Shown here piece after piece: positions 8,391-16,228 of a DNA stretch of 64,000 nucleotides. A program made the translations under genes and the position numbers. The notes beneath the pieces were generated by a model. That model made no database searches. It had not been told where the DNA came from and was given only the letters and a program-made list of their open reading frames with translations. The stretch lies in assembly GCF_011759385.1 (NCBI RefSeq), contig NZ_JAARLY010000009.1, forward strand, positions 62,001 through 126,000. The letters run 5' to 3'. This DNA is from Oleiagrimonas sp. C23AA (GTDB taxonomy: Bacteria; Pseudomonadota; Gammaproteobacteria; Xanthomonadales; Rhodanobacteraceae). Position 1 is the first letter of the stretch; each line of letters starts with the position of its first letter.

Positions 8391-9185
8391 TCAGCGCAGG
8401 CCGCGCTCGGCCTTGATGCGCTCGTATGCGGCATTGATCTCGCTGGCGCGCTGCTCGGCGCGACGGCGCAAGTCCTCAGGCAGATCGCCCAAGCGGTCCG
8501 GATGGTGCTCGGAAATCTGCTTGCGATAGGCGCGTTTGATGGCGCGTTCGTCGGCATTGCGCTCAATGCCCAGCACCGCGTAGGGGTCCGGCCCTTGCGT
8601 GCGCATCGGCGGCGTGTAGCGCTGGCCGCCGCCACCGGGCTGATACCTGCGGCCGCCGGCGCCGGGATTCCAGGCGTAGCCCTTCATCGCCATCATCGCC
8701 ATCAGCTCCATTTCGCTGACGTTGAGTGCGCGCGCCAACTGGCGAAGCAGTGAAAGCTTGCCCTCCGAAGCGCCCTCGGCCAGCACCGTTTCGACCACCA
8801 CGTCCAGGATCGGGAAGGCATGATCGCGGCGCCCGCCGCACCACAGCCGCAGTTGCGCGATGGCCTGCTCCGGCGAGAATCCACTCTGCTTGCCGGTGTT
8901 GAAGCTGGAAATGGCGTGACGGCGCTGCTCAGTGTTCAGGCCCATGCGCCCCATCAGGCGCTCGGCCACGGCGATTTCCGCCTCCGAGACACGGCCGTCG
9001 GCCTTGGCCACCGCGCCCAGCACAGCGAACAGCGGGCCGATGTACTGCCCGGAATTCTGATGCTGGCGATGCGTCAGGCGCCGGCTGCCATCGAACAGGT
9101 AGCCGATGGCGCCGCCGATCAACAGACCGACCGGGTTGTGCAGAAGAAACAGGCCCAGCAGGGCGCCAATCAGCGCACCAATCAT
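8391..9185 (-). CDS. djlA: DjlA-like membrane-anchored J-domain co-chaperone
   Basis: A 264-aa protein with one N-terminal glycine-rich membrane segment (about residues 2-30), a TerB-like helical domain (about 50-150) and a C-terminal J domain (about 200-264) with the HPD motif in [11 protein letters not shown]. This is the DjlA layout: a membrane-tethered partner of DnaK that faces the cytoplasm. A Gly/Arg/Tyr-rich linker joins the TerB and J parts. The ATG at 9185 overlaps the stop of the cytochrome c gene as ATGA with AGGAG just upstream, so it is translationally coupled. Confidence 0.92.
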   Translation of the reverse strand: MIGALIGALLGLFLLHNPVGLLIGGAIGYLFDGSRRLTHRQHQNSGQYIGPLFAVLGAVAKADGRVSEAEIAVAERLMGRMGLNTEQRRHAISSFNTGKQSGFSPEQAIAQLRLWCGGRRDHAFPILDVVVETVLAEGASEGKLSLLRQLARALNVSEMELMAMMAMKGYAWNPGAGGRRYQPGGGGQRYTPPMRTQGPDPYAVLGIERNADERAIKRAYRKQISEHHPDRLGDLPEDLRRRAEQRASEINAAYERIKAERGLR

Positions 9186-9502
9186 GGTGTCTCCTGAGCC
9201 GCGGCGCCCGGTTGCGCGGCATACCAACGCGCCAGCGCCTCAAGCTGCGCCTGGCTCATCGGGCCGATCGCCGCGCGCATCACCGGTACGTCGCGCTGAC
9301 CGTTCTTGTACTGTTTGAGCGCATGCATCAGGTAATCGTACTTCTGTGCCGCCAGGTTGGGCGCGCCGGGCACGCGCGCCTGGCCGTGCTCGCCATGACA
9401 GGCGGCACACAGGCCCAGCTGGGGCGGCTTGGCAGGCAAGGTCGCCCACACGGGCGCACTGAAGGCCAGCAGCGCGGCGGCCACAAGGTAAATGCGTGTC
9501 AT
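9182..9502 (-). CDS. small periplasmic c-type cytochrome
   Basis: A 106-aa single-heme cytochrome c. An N-terminal signal peptide (about residues 1-20, ending VWA) precedes the heme site C-A-A-C-H and a downstream axial Met candidate (IGPMSQ). The pattern matches half of a cytochrome c4 or a c553-like carrier. It should shuttle electrons in the periplasm, perhaps to an oxidase. I start it at 9502 (MTRIYLVAAALL), since the longer frame adds 12 residues before a normal signal peptide. It overlaps djlA by 4 nt. Confidence 0.88.
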   Translation of the reverse strand: MTRIYLVAAALLAFSAPVWATLPAKPPQLGLCAACHGEHGQARVPGAPNLAAQKYDYLMHALKQYKNGQRDVPVMRAAIGPMSQAQLEALARWYAAQPGAAAQETP

Positions 9503-9635
9503 CGGATGATGTCTGAAAACCGGCAGCGAACTAAGCAAATTCTATCAGGGCATGGGTGAATTGCCGTAGACGGCCGCGGCCGCCCGGCGCAACCGTTACA
9601 ATGGGGGCTGATCGTCCCCCACGGAATGTTTGCCT

Positions 9636-10532
9636 GTGCCCACCTGTCTCAGCCAATCGGACCTGCCCGGTCTGACCCCCAGCTATCGCGGCAAGGTTCG
9701 CGATGTGTACGACCTGCCCGGTGGCCGTCTGCTGATCGTGGCCTCCGATCGCCTGTCGGCGTTCGACGTCATCTTGCCCGATCCGATTCCCGGCAAGGGC
9801 GAGATGCTCACGCAGATCTCCAACTTCTGGTTCGCCAAGACCGCGCACATCGTGCCCAACCACCTGACCGGCACGCCGGTGTCCGAGGTGCTGCCGGCCG
9901 GTGCGGATCTTAGGCTGTACGAGAAGCGCTCGGTGGTCACCAAACGCCTGAAGCCGGTGCCGGTGGAGGCCATTGCCCGCGGCTATCTGATCGGCTCGGG
10001 CTGGAAGGACTACCAGGCCACCGGCGCGGTGTGCGGCATCGCGCTGCGTGATCACCTGCGCCAGGCCGAGCAGCTGCCCGAGCCCATCTTCACGCCCTCG
10101 ACCAAGGCCGCCACCGGCGACCACGACGAGAACATCGGTTTCGACCAGATGGTGGAAAAGGTCGGCGGCGAACTGGCCGAACAGGTGCGCGAAGCGACCT
10201 TGGCGATCTACCGCTACGCAGCCGATTACGCGGCCGATCGCGGCATCATCATCGCCGACACCAAGCTGGAGTTCGGCACCGACGAAGACGGCAAGCTCTA
10301 CGTCATGGACGAGATGCTCACGCCCGATTCCTCGCGCTTCTGGCCGGAAGACGAGTACAAGGTCGGCACCAGCCCGCCCAGCTTCGACAAGCAGTTTGTG
10401 CGCGATTATCTGGAAACGCTGGACTGGAACAAGACCGCGCCGGGCCCCAAGGTGCCGGCCGAAGTGATCGCCGGTACCGCGGCCAAGTACGCCGAAGCGC
10501 TCAAGCGCCTGGCCGGCATCGAGCTGGACTGA
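9636..10532 (+). CDS. purC: phosphoribosylaminoimidazole-succinocarboxamide synthase
   Basis: About 298 aa. SAICAR synthase of purine biosynthesis: it joins CAIR and aspartate using ATP. The family signatures are [47 protein letters not shown] and DTKLEFG. The long form (about 300 aa) is that of eukaryote-like and many proteobacterial PurC proteins. The start is uncertain: no ATG is in frame nearby. GTG 9636 gives an N-terminus like Xanthomonas PurC ([12 protein letters not shown]); TTG 9630 is the alternative. Neither has a strong ribosome site. Confidence 0.96.
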   Translation: MPTCLSQSDLPGLTPSYRGKVRDVYDLPGGRLLIVASDRLSAFDVILPDPIPGKGEMLTQISNFWFAKTAHIVPNHLTGTPVSEVLPAGADLRLYEKRSVVTKRLKPVPVEAIARGYLIGSGWKDYQATGAVCGIALRDHLRQAEQLPEPIFTPSTKAATGDHDENIGFDQMVEKVGGELAEQVREATLAIYRYAADYAADRGIIIADTKLEFGTDEDGKLYVMDEMLTPDSSRFWPEDEYKVGTSPPSFDKQFVRDYLETLDWNKTAPGPKVPAEVIAGTAAKYAEALKRLAGIELD

Positions 10533-10637
10533 ACGACACTTCGCACGCTGCGCCGTCCGATGCGGCGGCGCAGCTTTGCGTGGACGTGCGTGCGGCGTAA
10601 ATTGATCGGCAGTTTCCGTCCACACCTTTGCCTGCCC

Positions 10638-11102
10638 ATGCGATCGGTCCACGACTGGTTTGGCGCCTACAGCGCCGATCACCAACACCCCGCCAACCGC
10701 GCCCTGCACTGGGTGTGCGTGCCGGTGATCACCTGGTGCGTGGTGGCCGCTTTGTGGACAGCGCCGATTCCGGCCGATTTTGGCCGCGCCGGATTCTGGG
10801 CCTTTGTCGCCATGTTCCTGGCGTACCTGTTCTACACGCGCCTTTCGCGGCCCATCGCCTTTGGCATGGCCGGGGCCTTCATCGTCATGGGCATCATTGC
10901 GCACTTCGCCTATCTGGCCCTGGGCGCGCACGGCCTGCTGTGGCTGGCGGCCGCCTTGTTTGTCGCCGCGTGGGTCGGCCAGTTTGTCGGCCATGCCATT
11001 GAAGGCCGGCGGCCCTCGTTCTTCACCGACCTGCAATATCTGCTGATCGGACCGGCCTGGCTGATGGGCAAGGCGCTGCGTCGCTTCGGCGTGGCCTGGT
11101 AG
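10638..11102 (+). CDS. Mpo1-like (DUF962) membrane protein
   Basis: A 154-aa protein with four or five hydrophobic segments and the histidine motifs of the Mpo1/YGL010w family: HQHPANRALHW near the N-terminus and QFVGHAIEGRRPSF near residue 115. Yeast Mpo1 is an Fe(II) dioxygenase in alpha-oxidation of 2-hydroxy fatty acids; bacterial members are not well characterised. ATG 10638 is chosen because the family begins close to the DWF motif. It is followed after 5 bp by another membrane gene. Confidence 0.82.
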   Translation: MRSVHDWFGAYSADHQHPANRALHWVCVPVITWCVVAALWTAPIPADFGRAGFWAFVAMFLAYLFYTRLSRPIAFGMAGAFIVMGIIAHFAYLALGAHGLLWLAAALFVAAWVGQFVGHAIEGRRPSFFTDLQYLLIGPAWLMGKALRRFGVAW

Positions 11103-11107
11103 GCAAC

Positions 11108-11515
11108 GTGCATACCTGGCTCACGCTTGGCGCCTCGGCGGTGTATTTCGTGCTCGCCGCCAGCGTGCTGGCAGTGCTGCCGGCATTGATTGCATGGGGC
11201 GTGCTGCGCTGGGCCAGTGGCGGGCAAATCCTGTTCAACCGCGCCTATTACGCCGCCCTGCTGTGGACGCTGGGTGCCGGCGTGCTGGCCTTGGCCGCAG
11301 TCATCATCGCCGGCAAGGGACAGATCGACCCGCATCACCCCTGGGCCTCGCCCTGGGTGCGCGGCGCGCTGCTGGCCGATCTGCTGCTGGGCGCGTTGTT
11401 GATCTGGCGGCTGGTGCCGGTCAGCCGGCATCGCCTGGCGCTGAGCCACGCCTGCATGGGCGCGGCAGCCGCCATCGTGCCGCTGCTGCTGACACTGGTG
11501 CTGTACTCGCGCTAG
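11108..11515 (+). CDS. hypothetical four-helix membrane protein
   Basis: A 135-aa protein with about four transmembrane helices (near residues 5-32, 48-68, 83-100 and 112-133) and no motif that I recognise. The start is GTG 11108, five bases after the DUF962 gene, so the two probably form an operon. Its TAG stop is interlocked with the TAG stop of the convergent SDR-like gene: both are read from CTAG at 11512-11515. Confidence 0.65.
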   Translation: MHTWLTLGASAVYFVLAASVLAVLPALIAWGVLRWASGGQILFNRAYYAALLWTLGAGVLALAAVIIAGKGQIDPHHPWASPWVRGALLADLLLGALLIWRLVPVSRHRLALSHACMGAAAAIVPLLLTLVLYSR

Positions 11516-12345
11516 TCGGCGTCGGCGGGCCAGCGCGGCGCAAAGGCGCGCGGCCGGATCTTCAACAGCTGCTCGGCCAGCGCATTGTCGACCACCAAAT
11601 CGCTATCCAGGCGTCCAAGCATGGCGGCACGCCCAGGCAGCGCGCGCGCCAGCAGACCCAAGGCTCCATGTGGAATCGGCAGCGGCAGGGTCCACAACGG
11701 CAAGCCGCGACGCGCGCGGGCAAACATCTGCGCCGAGCTCAGGCGCTCGCCGCCGCCCAGCTGCACGATGCGATCCGGCGCAGGCTCCAGCCGCGCACCG
11801 GCAATCAAGGCCTGCGCCAGATCATCGGCGTGTACCGGCTGGCGCTGCCCGCGCCCCTGTGGCAGCGGAAACACGCGCCAGCGCATCGCCCGGCGCGCGA
11901 TCGGCGTCAGGCTGGCATCGCGCCCGGCGCCATACACCAGCGTGCAGCGCAGCAGCATCCAGCCGCGATCGCACGCCTGACACAGGCTCGCCAACTGCCG
12001 CTCGGCCTCGGCCATCGCAGTGACCATGCGCCGCTCGGCCGGATCGGGCGAGGCCTGCTTGCTGATCACGCTCATCGAGGACATCGCAACGATGCGCGGT
12101 GTGCCCGGCAAGGTTGTTCGTGCCAGCCAGTCGACGAACGATGTCAGCGGCCCGGCGCAGATGATGGCGTCGAAGGCCAAAGACTCCGGCAGGGCCACCT
12201 CCGGCAGCGCACCGCGATGCCATTGCACGCCCGAACCTTCTCGCGGCTGGCGACTGACCGCATGCACCTCATTGCCGGCCGCCACCAGTCGCGGCAACAG
12301 GAATTGTCCGATCTGCCCGCTGCCGCCAAACACCAGCACCTTCAT
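11512..12345 (-). CDS. NAD(P)-binding SDR/epimerase-like protein
   Basis: A 277-aa protein with an N-terminal Rossmann motif (GGSGQIGQFL) and the general layout of an extended or atypical SDR. A serine strand (VAMSSMSVIS) and a TLVYG segment are visible, but the usual Y-x3-K catalytic pair is not clear, so it may be NmrA/YeeZ-like rather than an active dehydrogenase. Its start overlaps the stop of the LysR-type gene by 4 nt (ATGA), so the two are co-transcribed and coupled. Confidence 0.8.
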   Translation of the reverse strand: MKVLVFGGSGQIGQFLLPRLVAAGNEVHAVSRQPREGSGVQWHRGALPEVALPESLAFDAIICAGPLTSFVDWLARTTLPGTPRIVAMSSMSVISKQASPDPAERRMVTAMAEAERQLASLCQACDRGWMLLRCTLVYGAGRDASLTPIARRAMRWRVFPLPQGRGQRQPVHADDLAQALIAGARLEPAPDRIVQLGGGERLSSAQMFARARRGLPLWTLPLPIPHGALGLLARALPGRAAMLGRLDSDLVVDNALAEQLLKIRPRAFAPRWPADAD

Positions 12346-13235
12346 GCGGCGGCCTGCTGCGGCGAGGCCGAACGCGCATCACGGCGCAGGTGTTCGGCCA
12401 GCTGCGCCACGGCCACCCTGTGCTGGTCGCGGCGGCGGATCAGCAGCGTCGGCAGGCGGGCAAAGCGCGCCGGCAGCGCGTGCACGCTCAAGGCATCGCG
12501 CTGCGGGTAGATGTCCAGCACCGACTGCGGCACCAGACAGACACCGACGCCAGCCGCCGCCGAGGCGAGGATGGCATGGTACGAGGCATATTCCAGCGTG
12601 CGCCCCGGCACGATGCGCCGATGCGCCAGCCAGGCATCCAGGCGCCGGCGATAGGCGCAGCCCTGACCACGAAACACCAGCAGCGTGCCGCCAGCCAGCG
12701 CCTGCGGAAACGTATGGGCCTCGGCGCCCGCCGCGGCGACAAGCACCAGGGTTTCGCGATACAGCGGCGTGGCCACAAACTGGCTGCGGTCGACATCGTC
12801 GCCGGCCACGATCAGGTCCAGCTCGCCGGCTTGCAAGCGGCTGAGCAGATCGCGCGAGGGCGCGGTTTGAAGTTCCACGGCCACGCGCGGGTGCGCGCCA
12901 TGAAACGACGCCAGCGGTCGCGGCAAGCGGCTGGCAGCGGTGCTTTCCATGGTGCCAAGGCGCACGCGACCGCAAACGCCGTCACGGCGCACGGCCTGGC
13001 GCGTCTCGTCAGCCAGCTCGAGCATGCGGCCGGCATAATCGACCAGGGCGTCACCGGCCGGCGTCAGCGCCAGGCGCCGGCCTTCGCGACGGAACAGTGC
13101 CACGCCCAGCGAGGCTTCCAGCTGACGCAGGCGCGCGGTCACGCTCGATTGCGCACGATGCAGCCGTTGCGCCGCACGCGCCACGCCGCCGGCTTCCACC
13201 ACGGCACGAAAGGTTTCCAGCTCGCGCAGATCCAT
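12342..13235 (-). CDS. LysR-family transcriptional regulator
   Basis: A 297-aa LTTR. The N-terminal winged helix (about 1-60) contains AAQRLHRAQSSVTARLRQLE and the following domain (about 90-290) is the periplasmic-binding-like effector domain. It is divergently arranged to a YbfB/YjiJ-type MFS gene, with a 96-bp AT-rich intergenic region. LysR next to a divergent YbfB-type transporter is a recurrent arrangement, so the transporter gene is the likely target. The effector is unknown. Confidence 0.93.
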   Translation of the reverse strand: MDLRELETFRAVVEAGGVARAAQRLHRAQSSVTARLRQLEASLGVALFRREGRRLALTPAGDALVDYAGRMLELADETRQAVRRDGVCGRVRLGTMESTAASRLPRPLASFHGAHPRVAVELQTAPSRDLLSRLQAGELDLIVAGDDVDRSQFVATPLYRETLVLVAAAGAEAHTFPQALAGGTLLVFRGQGCAYRRRLDAWLAHRRIVPGRTLEYASYHAILASAAAGVGVCLVPQSVLDIYPQRDALSVHALPARFARLPTLLIRRRDQHRVAVAQLAEHLRRDARSASPQQAAA

Positions 13236-13331
13236 ATCGGAAATATCGAACGATTGGCTTCGAAAAATTCATTTTAATCGAAATTTTGTCGCGCGTAGCA
13301 TGAGCCACTTCCCCACCACTGGAACTGCCTG
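13236..13331. promoter_or_regulatory. divergent LysR/MFS promoter region
   Basis: This 96-bp gap is much more AT-rich than its surroundings. It contains three TCGAA elements (near 13247, 13259 and 13278); the last two form an inverted pair TTCGA...TCGAA spaced by about 14 bp. That is compatible with a LysR-type recognition site and the regulator's own promoter. Assignment to the LysR protein is inference. Confidence 0.45.
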
Positions 13332-14468
13332 ATGCGCCACGATCTTGCCATCGCCTTCAGCGCCATGACCGTGCTGCTGGTCGCGCTGGGCATCGGCCGT
13401 TTCATCTTCACCCCGCTGCTGCCACTGATGCACGACGATCTGGGCTTGAGCCTTTCCGCCGGCGGCTGGATGGCCTCGACCAACAATCTGGGCTACCTGA
13501 TCGGTGCGCTGGGCTGCTCAATCTGGAAACTGGACGCGCGGCGCACTTTGCGCGGCGGTCTGCTGCTGGCCTCGCTGGCGACGCTGGCGGTGGGTTTTTC
13601 CAGCCATCTTGGCGTGTGGCTGGCGCTGCGTCTGATCGGCGGCATTGCCTCGGCGGCGCTGGTGATCCATGGCATTGCCTTTGGCCTGTCGCGCATGCGC
13701 GAGCCGACACCGCGGCGCGAAGCCATTGTCTTCGCCGGTCCGGGCGTCGGTATCGCGCTCAGCGGTGTGCTGGTGGCGCTGCTGCGCCCGCTGGGCATGA
13801 GCGCGCGCCAGGGCTGGGTCGGCTTTGGTGTGCTGGCGCTGCTGGCCAGCGCGCTGATCTGGCGCGTGCTGGCACGCCCGCCACAGGCGCATGCCGCCCA
13901 CCACGCGCGAGCCCTGCCCGCTTCGGGTCCGGCCTGGTCGCTGGTGGCCACCTACAGCCTGCTGGGCTTTGGCTACATCATTCCGGCCACCTTCCTGCCG
14001 GTGATCGCCGGGCGCGACCTGCACCTGCCGGCACTGCGCGAGTGGTTCTGGCCGCTCTACGGCAGCGCGGCGATGCTGGGCGTGGTCATCGTGGCCATGC
14101 TGCCGCGGCACTTCAGCCGCCGCCTGGCGCTGGCCGCTTGCTGCCTGTCACTGGGCATCGGCATCGGGCTTTGTCTTGCGCTGCCCACGCTGACCGGCTT
14201 CATTCTCGGCACGCTTTGCTGCGGCATCGTCAGCATGCCGGTGGTGCTGCTGGTGATGGACGAGGCGCGGCGCCTGCATCCGCACGATCCGGCGCGGCTG
14301 ATCGCGGTGCTTACGGCCGGTTTCAGCGCCGGGCAGATTGCCGGGCCACTGCTGGCCGGCACGCTGGCCGAACGCCTGCACAGCTTCCACTGGCCGCTGC
14401 TGCTGGCGCTGGCCTCGTGCCTGCTGGGCCTGGCCGCCTGCGCGGTGCGACGCCGGTGTGCGCGGTAG
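13332..14468 (+). CDS. YbfB/YjiJ family MFS transporter
   Basis: A 378-aa major facilitator with about 12 hydrophobic segments. The first helix motif LGIGRFIFTPLLP and the downstream GGWMASTNNLGYLIGAL are characteristic of YbfB/YjiJ transporters, whose substrates are largely unknown. It is divergent from a LysR-type gene that probably controls it. There is no sugar-porter motif (PESPR or R-x-G-R-R), so I do not assign it to the neighbouring carbohydrate locus. Confidence 0.9.
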   Translation: MRHDLAIAFSAMTVLLVALGIGRFIFTPLLPLMHDDLGLSLSAGGWMASTNNLGYLIGALGCSIWKLDARRTLRGGLLLASLATLAVGFSSHLGVWLALRLIGGIASAALVIHGIAFGLSRMREPTPRREAIVFAGPGVGIALSGVLVALLRPLGMSARQGWVGFGVLALLASALIWRVLARPPQAHAAHHARALPASGPAWSLVATYSLLGFGYIIPATFLPVIAGRDLHLPALREWFWPLYGSAAMLGVVIVAMLPRHFSRRLALAACCLSLGIGIGLCLALPTLTGFILGTLCCGIVSMPVVLLVMDEARRLHPHDPARLIAVLTAGFSAGQIAGPLLAGTLAERLHSFHWPLLLALASCLLGLAACAVRRRCAR

Positions 14469-14523
14469 CCCGCGCACGGTGCTAGGCTGCCAGTGACGCA
14501 CAACGGCTTTCGAGGAACCCGGC

Positions 14524-14850
14524 ATGATTGCGCGGATCTGGCGCGGCATTACCCGAAACGATCAGGCCCAGGCCTATTTCGAGCATCTGCAGACCGCTGC
14601 CCTGCCGCCGCTACGGCGGCAGCGGGGCCTGAAACAGGCGTTTCTGCTGCGCCGCGAGCAGGGCGAGCAGTGCGAGTTCCAGTTGATCACGGTGTGGGAA
14701 TCGGATCAGGCGATGCGCGACTGGGCCGGCTCCGACCCCGAGCGCGCGGTGTATTCGGACCAGGAAGATCGCTACCTGCTGGACATGGAGCCGCTGGTGC
14801 GCCTGTACGAAGTGGCCGATCACCTGGAGGGTGCGGCCTTCGGCGCCTGA
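14524..14850 (+). CDS. antibiotic-biosynthesis-monooxygenase-like (ABM) protein
   Basis: A 108-aa dimeric alpha+beta barrel protein. The N-terminal MIARIWRGIT and the helix AQAYFEHLQ followed by a beta strand QFLLRRE and a VWES segment are typical of the ABM superfamily. Members include small monooxygenases and many proteins without known activity. It ends only 9 bp from the convergent LacI-type gene. No functional context is visible. Confidence 0.78.
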   Translation: MIARIWRGITRNDQAQAYFEHLQTAALPPLRRQRGLKQAFLLRREQGEQCEFQLITVWESDQAMRDWAGSDPERAVYSDQEDRYLLDMEPLVRLYEVADHLEGAAFGA

Positions 14851-14859
14851 GCGCGCCCA

Positions 14860-15858
14860 CTAGGTGGCGCGTACCACCAGCGTGCTGGGCAGCATTTCCG
14901 ATTGCGCCGGCTGGCCCTCGATCAGCGCCAACACCTTGCGCGCCAGCAGCTCGCCGCCTTCCTGCCAGTTCTGACTGACCGTCGACAGCGGCGGGATGAA
15001 CTGCGCGGCCATCGGCACGTCGTCGTAGCCGATGACCGAGACATCTTCCGGCACGCGGCGGCCGGCCTCGATCAACGCCCGCACCGCGCCCATGGCCAGC
15101 AGGTCGCTGCCGGCGAAAATGGCGTCAAAGCGCACCCGCTTGGATAACAGCTTGCGCACCGCCTCGTAGCCGGCATCGGGGGAAAACGCGCCCAATACCA
15201 ACACCTGCGGCTCGATGCCATGACGGCCCAGTGCATCACTGAAACCGGCCAGGCGCTCACGCAGCTCCGGGTAATCGGGGTTGCCCAGAAACAATGGCCG
15301 ATGCCGCCTCATGGCCAGGAAACGCTCGGCCGCGGCGGCGCCACCGCGCCGGTTGTCGCTGCCCACGGTGATGTGCGCCTCGTTCTCGCCCGGCGCGCCC
15401 CACACCACCATCGGCATGTGCCAACGGTCGAACTGGTGCACGGCATCCTCGCGCGCGCCCTGGCCGAGCAGGATCATGCCATCGGCCGCCTGCGCCGCCG
15501 GTGCCTTGGAGCCACGCGTGGTCAGCACCACGCTGTAGCCGGCCGAAGTCAGTTCCTGCGAGATGCCGCCCAAAAGGATCAATGGATACGGATGCCACAT
15601 GGCGCGATCGGCCGAGGGCTTCATCTCCACAATGACCGCCACGGTCTGGCTGCGCCGCAAACGCAGGTTGCGCGCGCTGACATTGAGCTTGTAGCCGTGC
15701 TGACGGGCGATCTCGCGCACGCGCTCGCGGGTTTTTTCGTTGACCAGCGGGCTGTCGCTGAGCGCGCGCGAGACGGTGATCTTGGAGACCCCGGCAATGC
15801 GTGCCAGATCGGCCATGGTCAGGTTGCCGCCAGACGGCTGGATGCTTCGCTTGCTCAC
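14860..15858 (-). CDS. LacI-family repressor of the alpha-glucoside locus
   Basis: About 332 aa. The N-terminal helix-turn-helix reads MADLARIAGVSKITVSRALS, followed by the hinge (RQHGYKLNVSARNLR) and a sugar-binding periplasmic-type domain (about 75-330; motifs GSDNRRGG, FAGSDLLAMGA, VIGYDDVPMA). The start is likely GTG 15858 with GAGAG upstream; another GTG at 15882 is possible. It is divergent to the GH65-phosphoglucomutase gene, and two tandem LacI-type dyads lie between them at 16031-16060. It should repress the locus and perhaps itself until a glucoside inducer binds. The inducer identity is unknown. Confidence 0.93.
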   Translation of the reverse strand: MSKRSIQPSGGNLTMADLARIAGVSKITVSRALSDSPLVNEKTRERVREIARQHGYKLNVSARNLRLRRSQTVAVIVEMKPSADRAMWHPYPLILLGGISQELTSAGYSVVLTTRGSKAPAAQAADGMILLGQGAREDAVHQFDRWHMPMVVWGAPGENEAHITVGSDNRRGGAAAAERFLAMRRHRPLFLGNPDYPELRERLAGFSDALGRHGIEPQVLVLGAFSPDAGYEAVRKLLSKRVRFDAIFAGSDLLAMGAVRALIEAGRRVPEDVSVIGYDDVPMAAQFIPPLSTVSQNWQEGGELLARKVLALIEGQPAQSEMLPSTLVVRAT

Positions 15859-16150
15859 GCAGATGCACTCTCGCAAAACCACCGGGCATGGCGCGAGCCC
15901 CCAGGCACAGCGTCACGCATCGGTGCGGACCGTTAGTGTCGCGCAGGCACGGCGGCAACGTCCACGCAGCCACTCGACGTGGCGCATGACAGCGCTGTAC
16001 AGAATTTTTATTCATGCCATCAAGGAATAATTGATATCGATATCTTGACATCGATATCAATGCTGCTTAGCTTCCGCACATCAACACACTTGCCACGCCC
16101 GACGACATCCATTCAGAAGATGCAGCGAGCGGCCAGGAAGGGGGACATAC
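15859..16150 (+). promoter_or_regulatory. control region with tandem LacI-type operators and promoter
   Basis: The gap between the LacI gene and the GH65 operon holds two overlapping 16-bp dyads with central CG. They lie at 16032-16047 and 16045-16060, with centres 13 bp apart. The outer arms TTGATATCGAT (16031-16041) and ATCGATATCAA (16050-16060) are exact reverse complements. A perfect -35 hexamer TTGACA (16045-16050) lies inside, so bound repressor would hide it. A weak -10 (TAGCTT, 16068-16073) is 17 bp downstream. The remaining upstream 170 bp shows no further element that I can support. Confidence 0.72.
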
Positions 16151-16228
16151 ATGCCCAATAGCTATGGTTCCCGCCTGCCCGCCACGAGTGATCGGGTCTG
16201 GCTTCCCTGTCTGGAACCTGCGCTGTGA
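16151..16228 (+). CDS. possible 25-codon leader ORF
   Basis: An ATG at 16151 with a strong purine-rich site upstream (AGGAAGGGGG, about 16135-16144) opens a 25-codon frame reading MPNSYGSRLP and ending PCLEPAL. Its TGA stop (16226-16228) overlaps the GTG start of the GH65 gene as GTGA. The GH65 start itself has only a weak site (GGAA). This is the layout of a translationally coupled leader. Whether a peptide is made or matters is not shown; the peptide has no amino-acid run suggesting classical attenuation. Confidence 0.45.
   Translation: MPNSYGSRLPATSDRVWLPCLEPAL

Noticed and set aside
13332-14468. The MFS gene as the missing inner-membrane transporter of the glucoside locus.
   Set aside because: It is of the YbfB/YjiJ type, paired with its own divergent LysR regulator, and separated from the locus by the ABM and LacI genes; no sugar-porter signature is visible.
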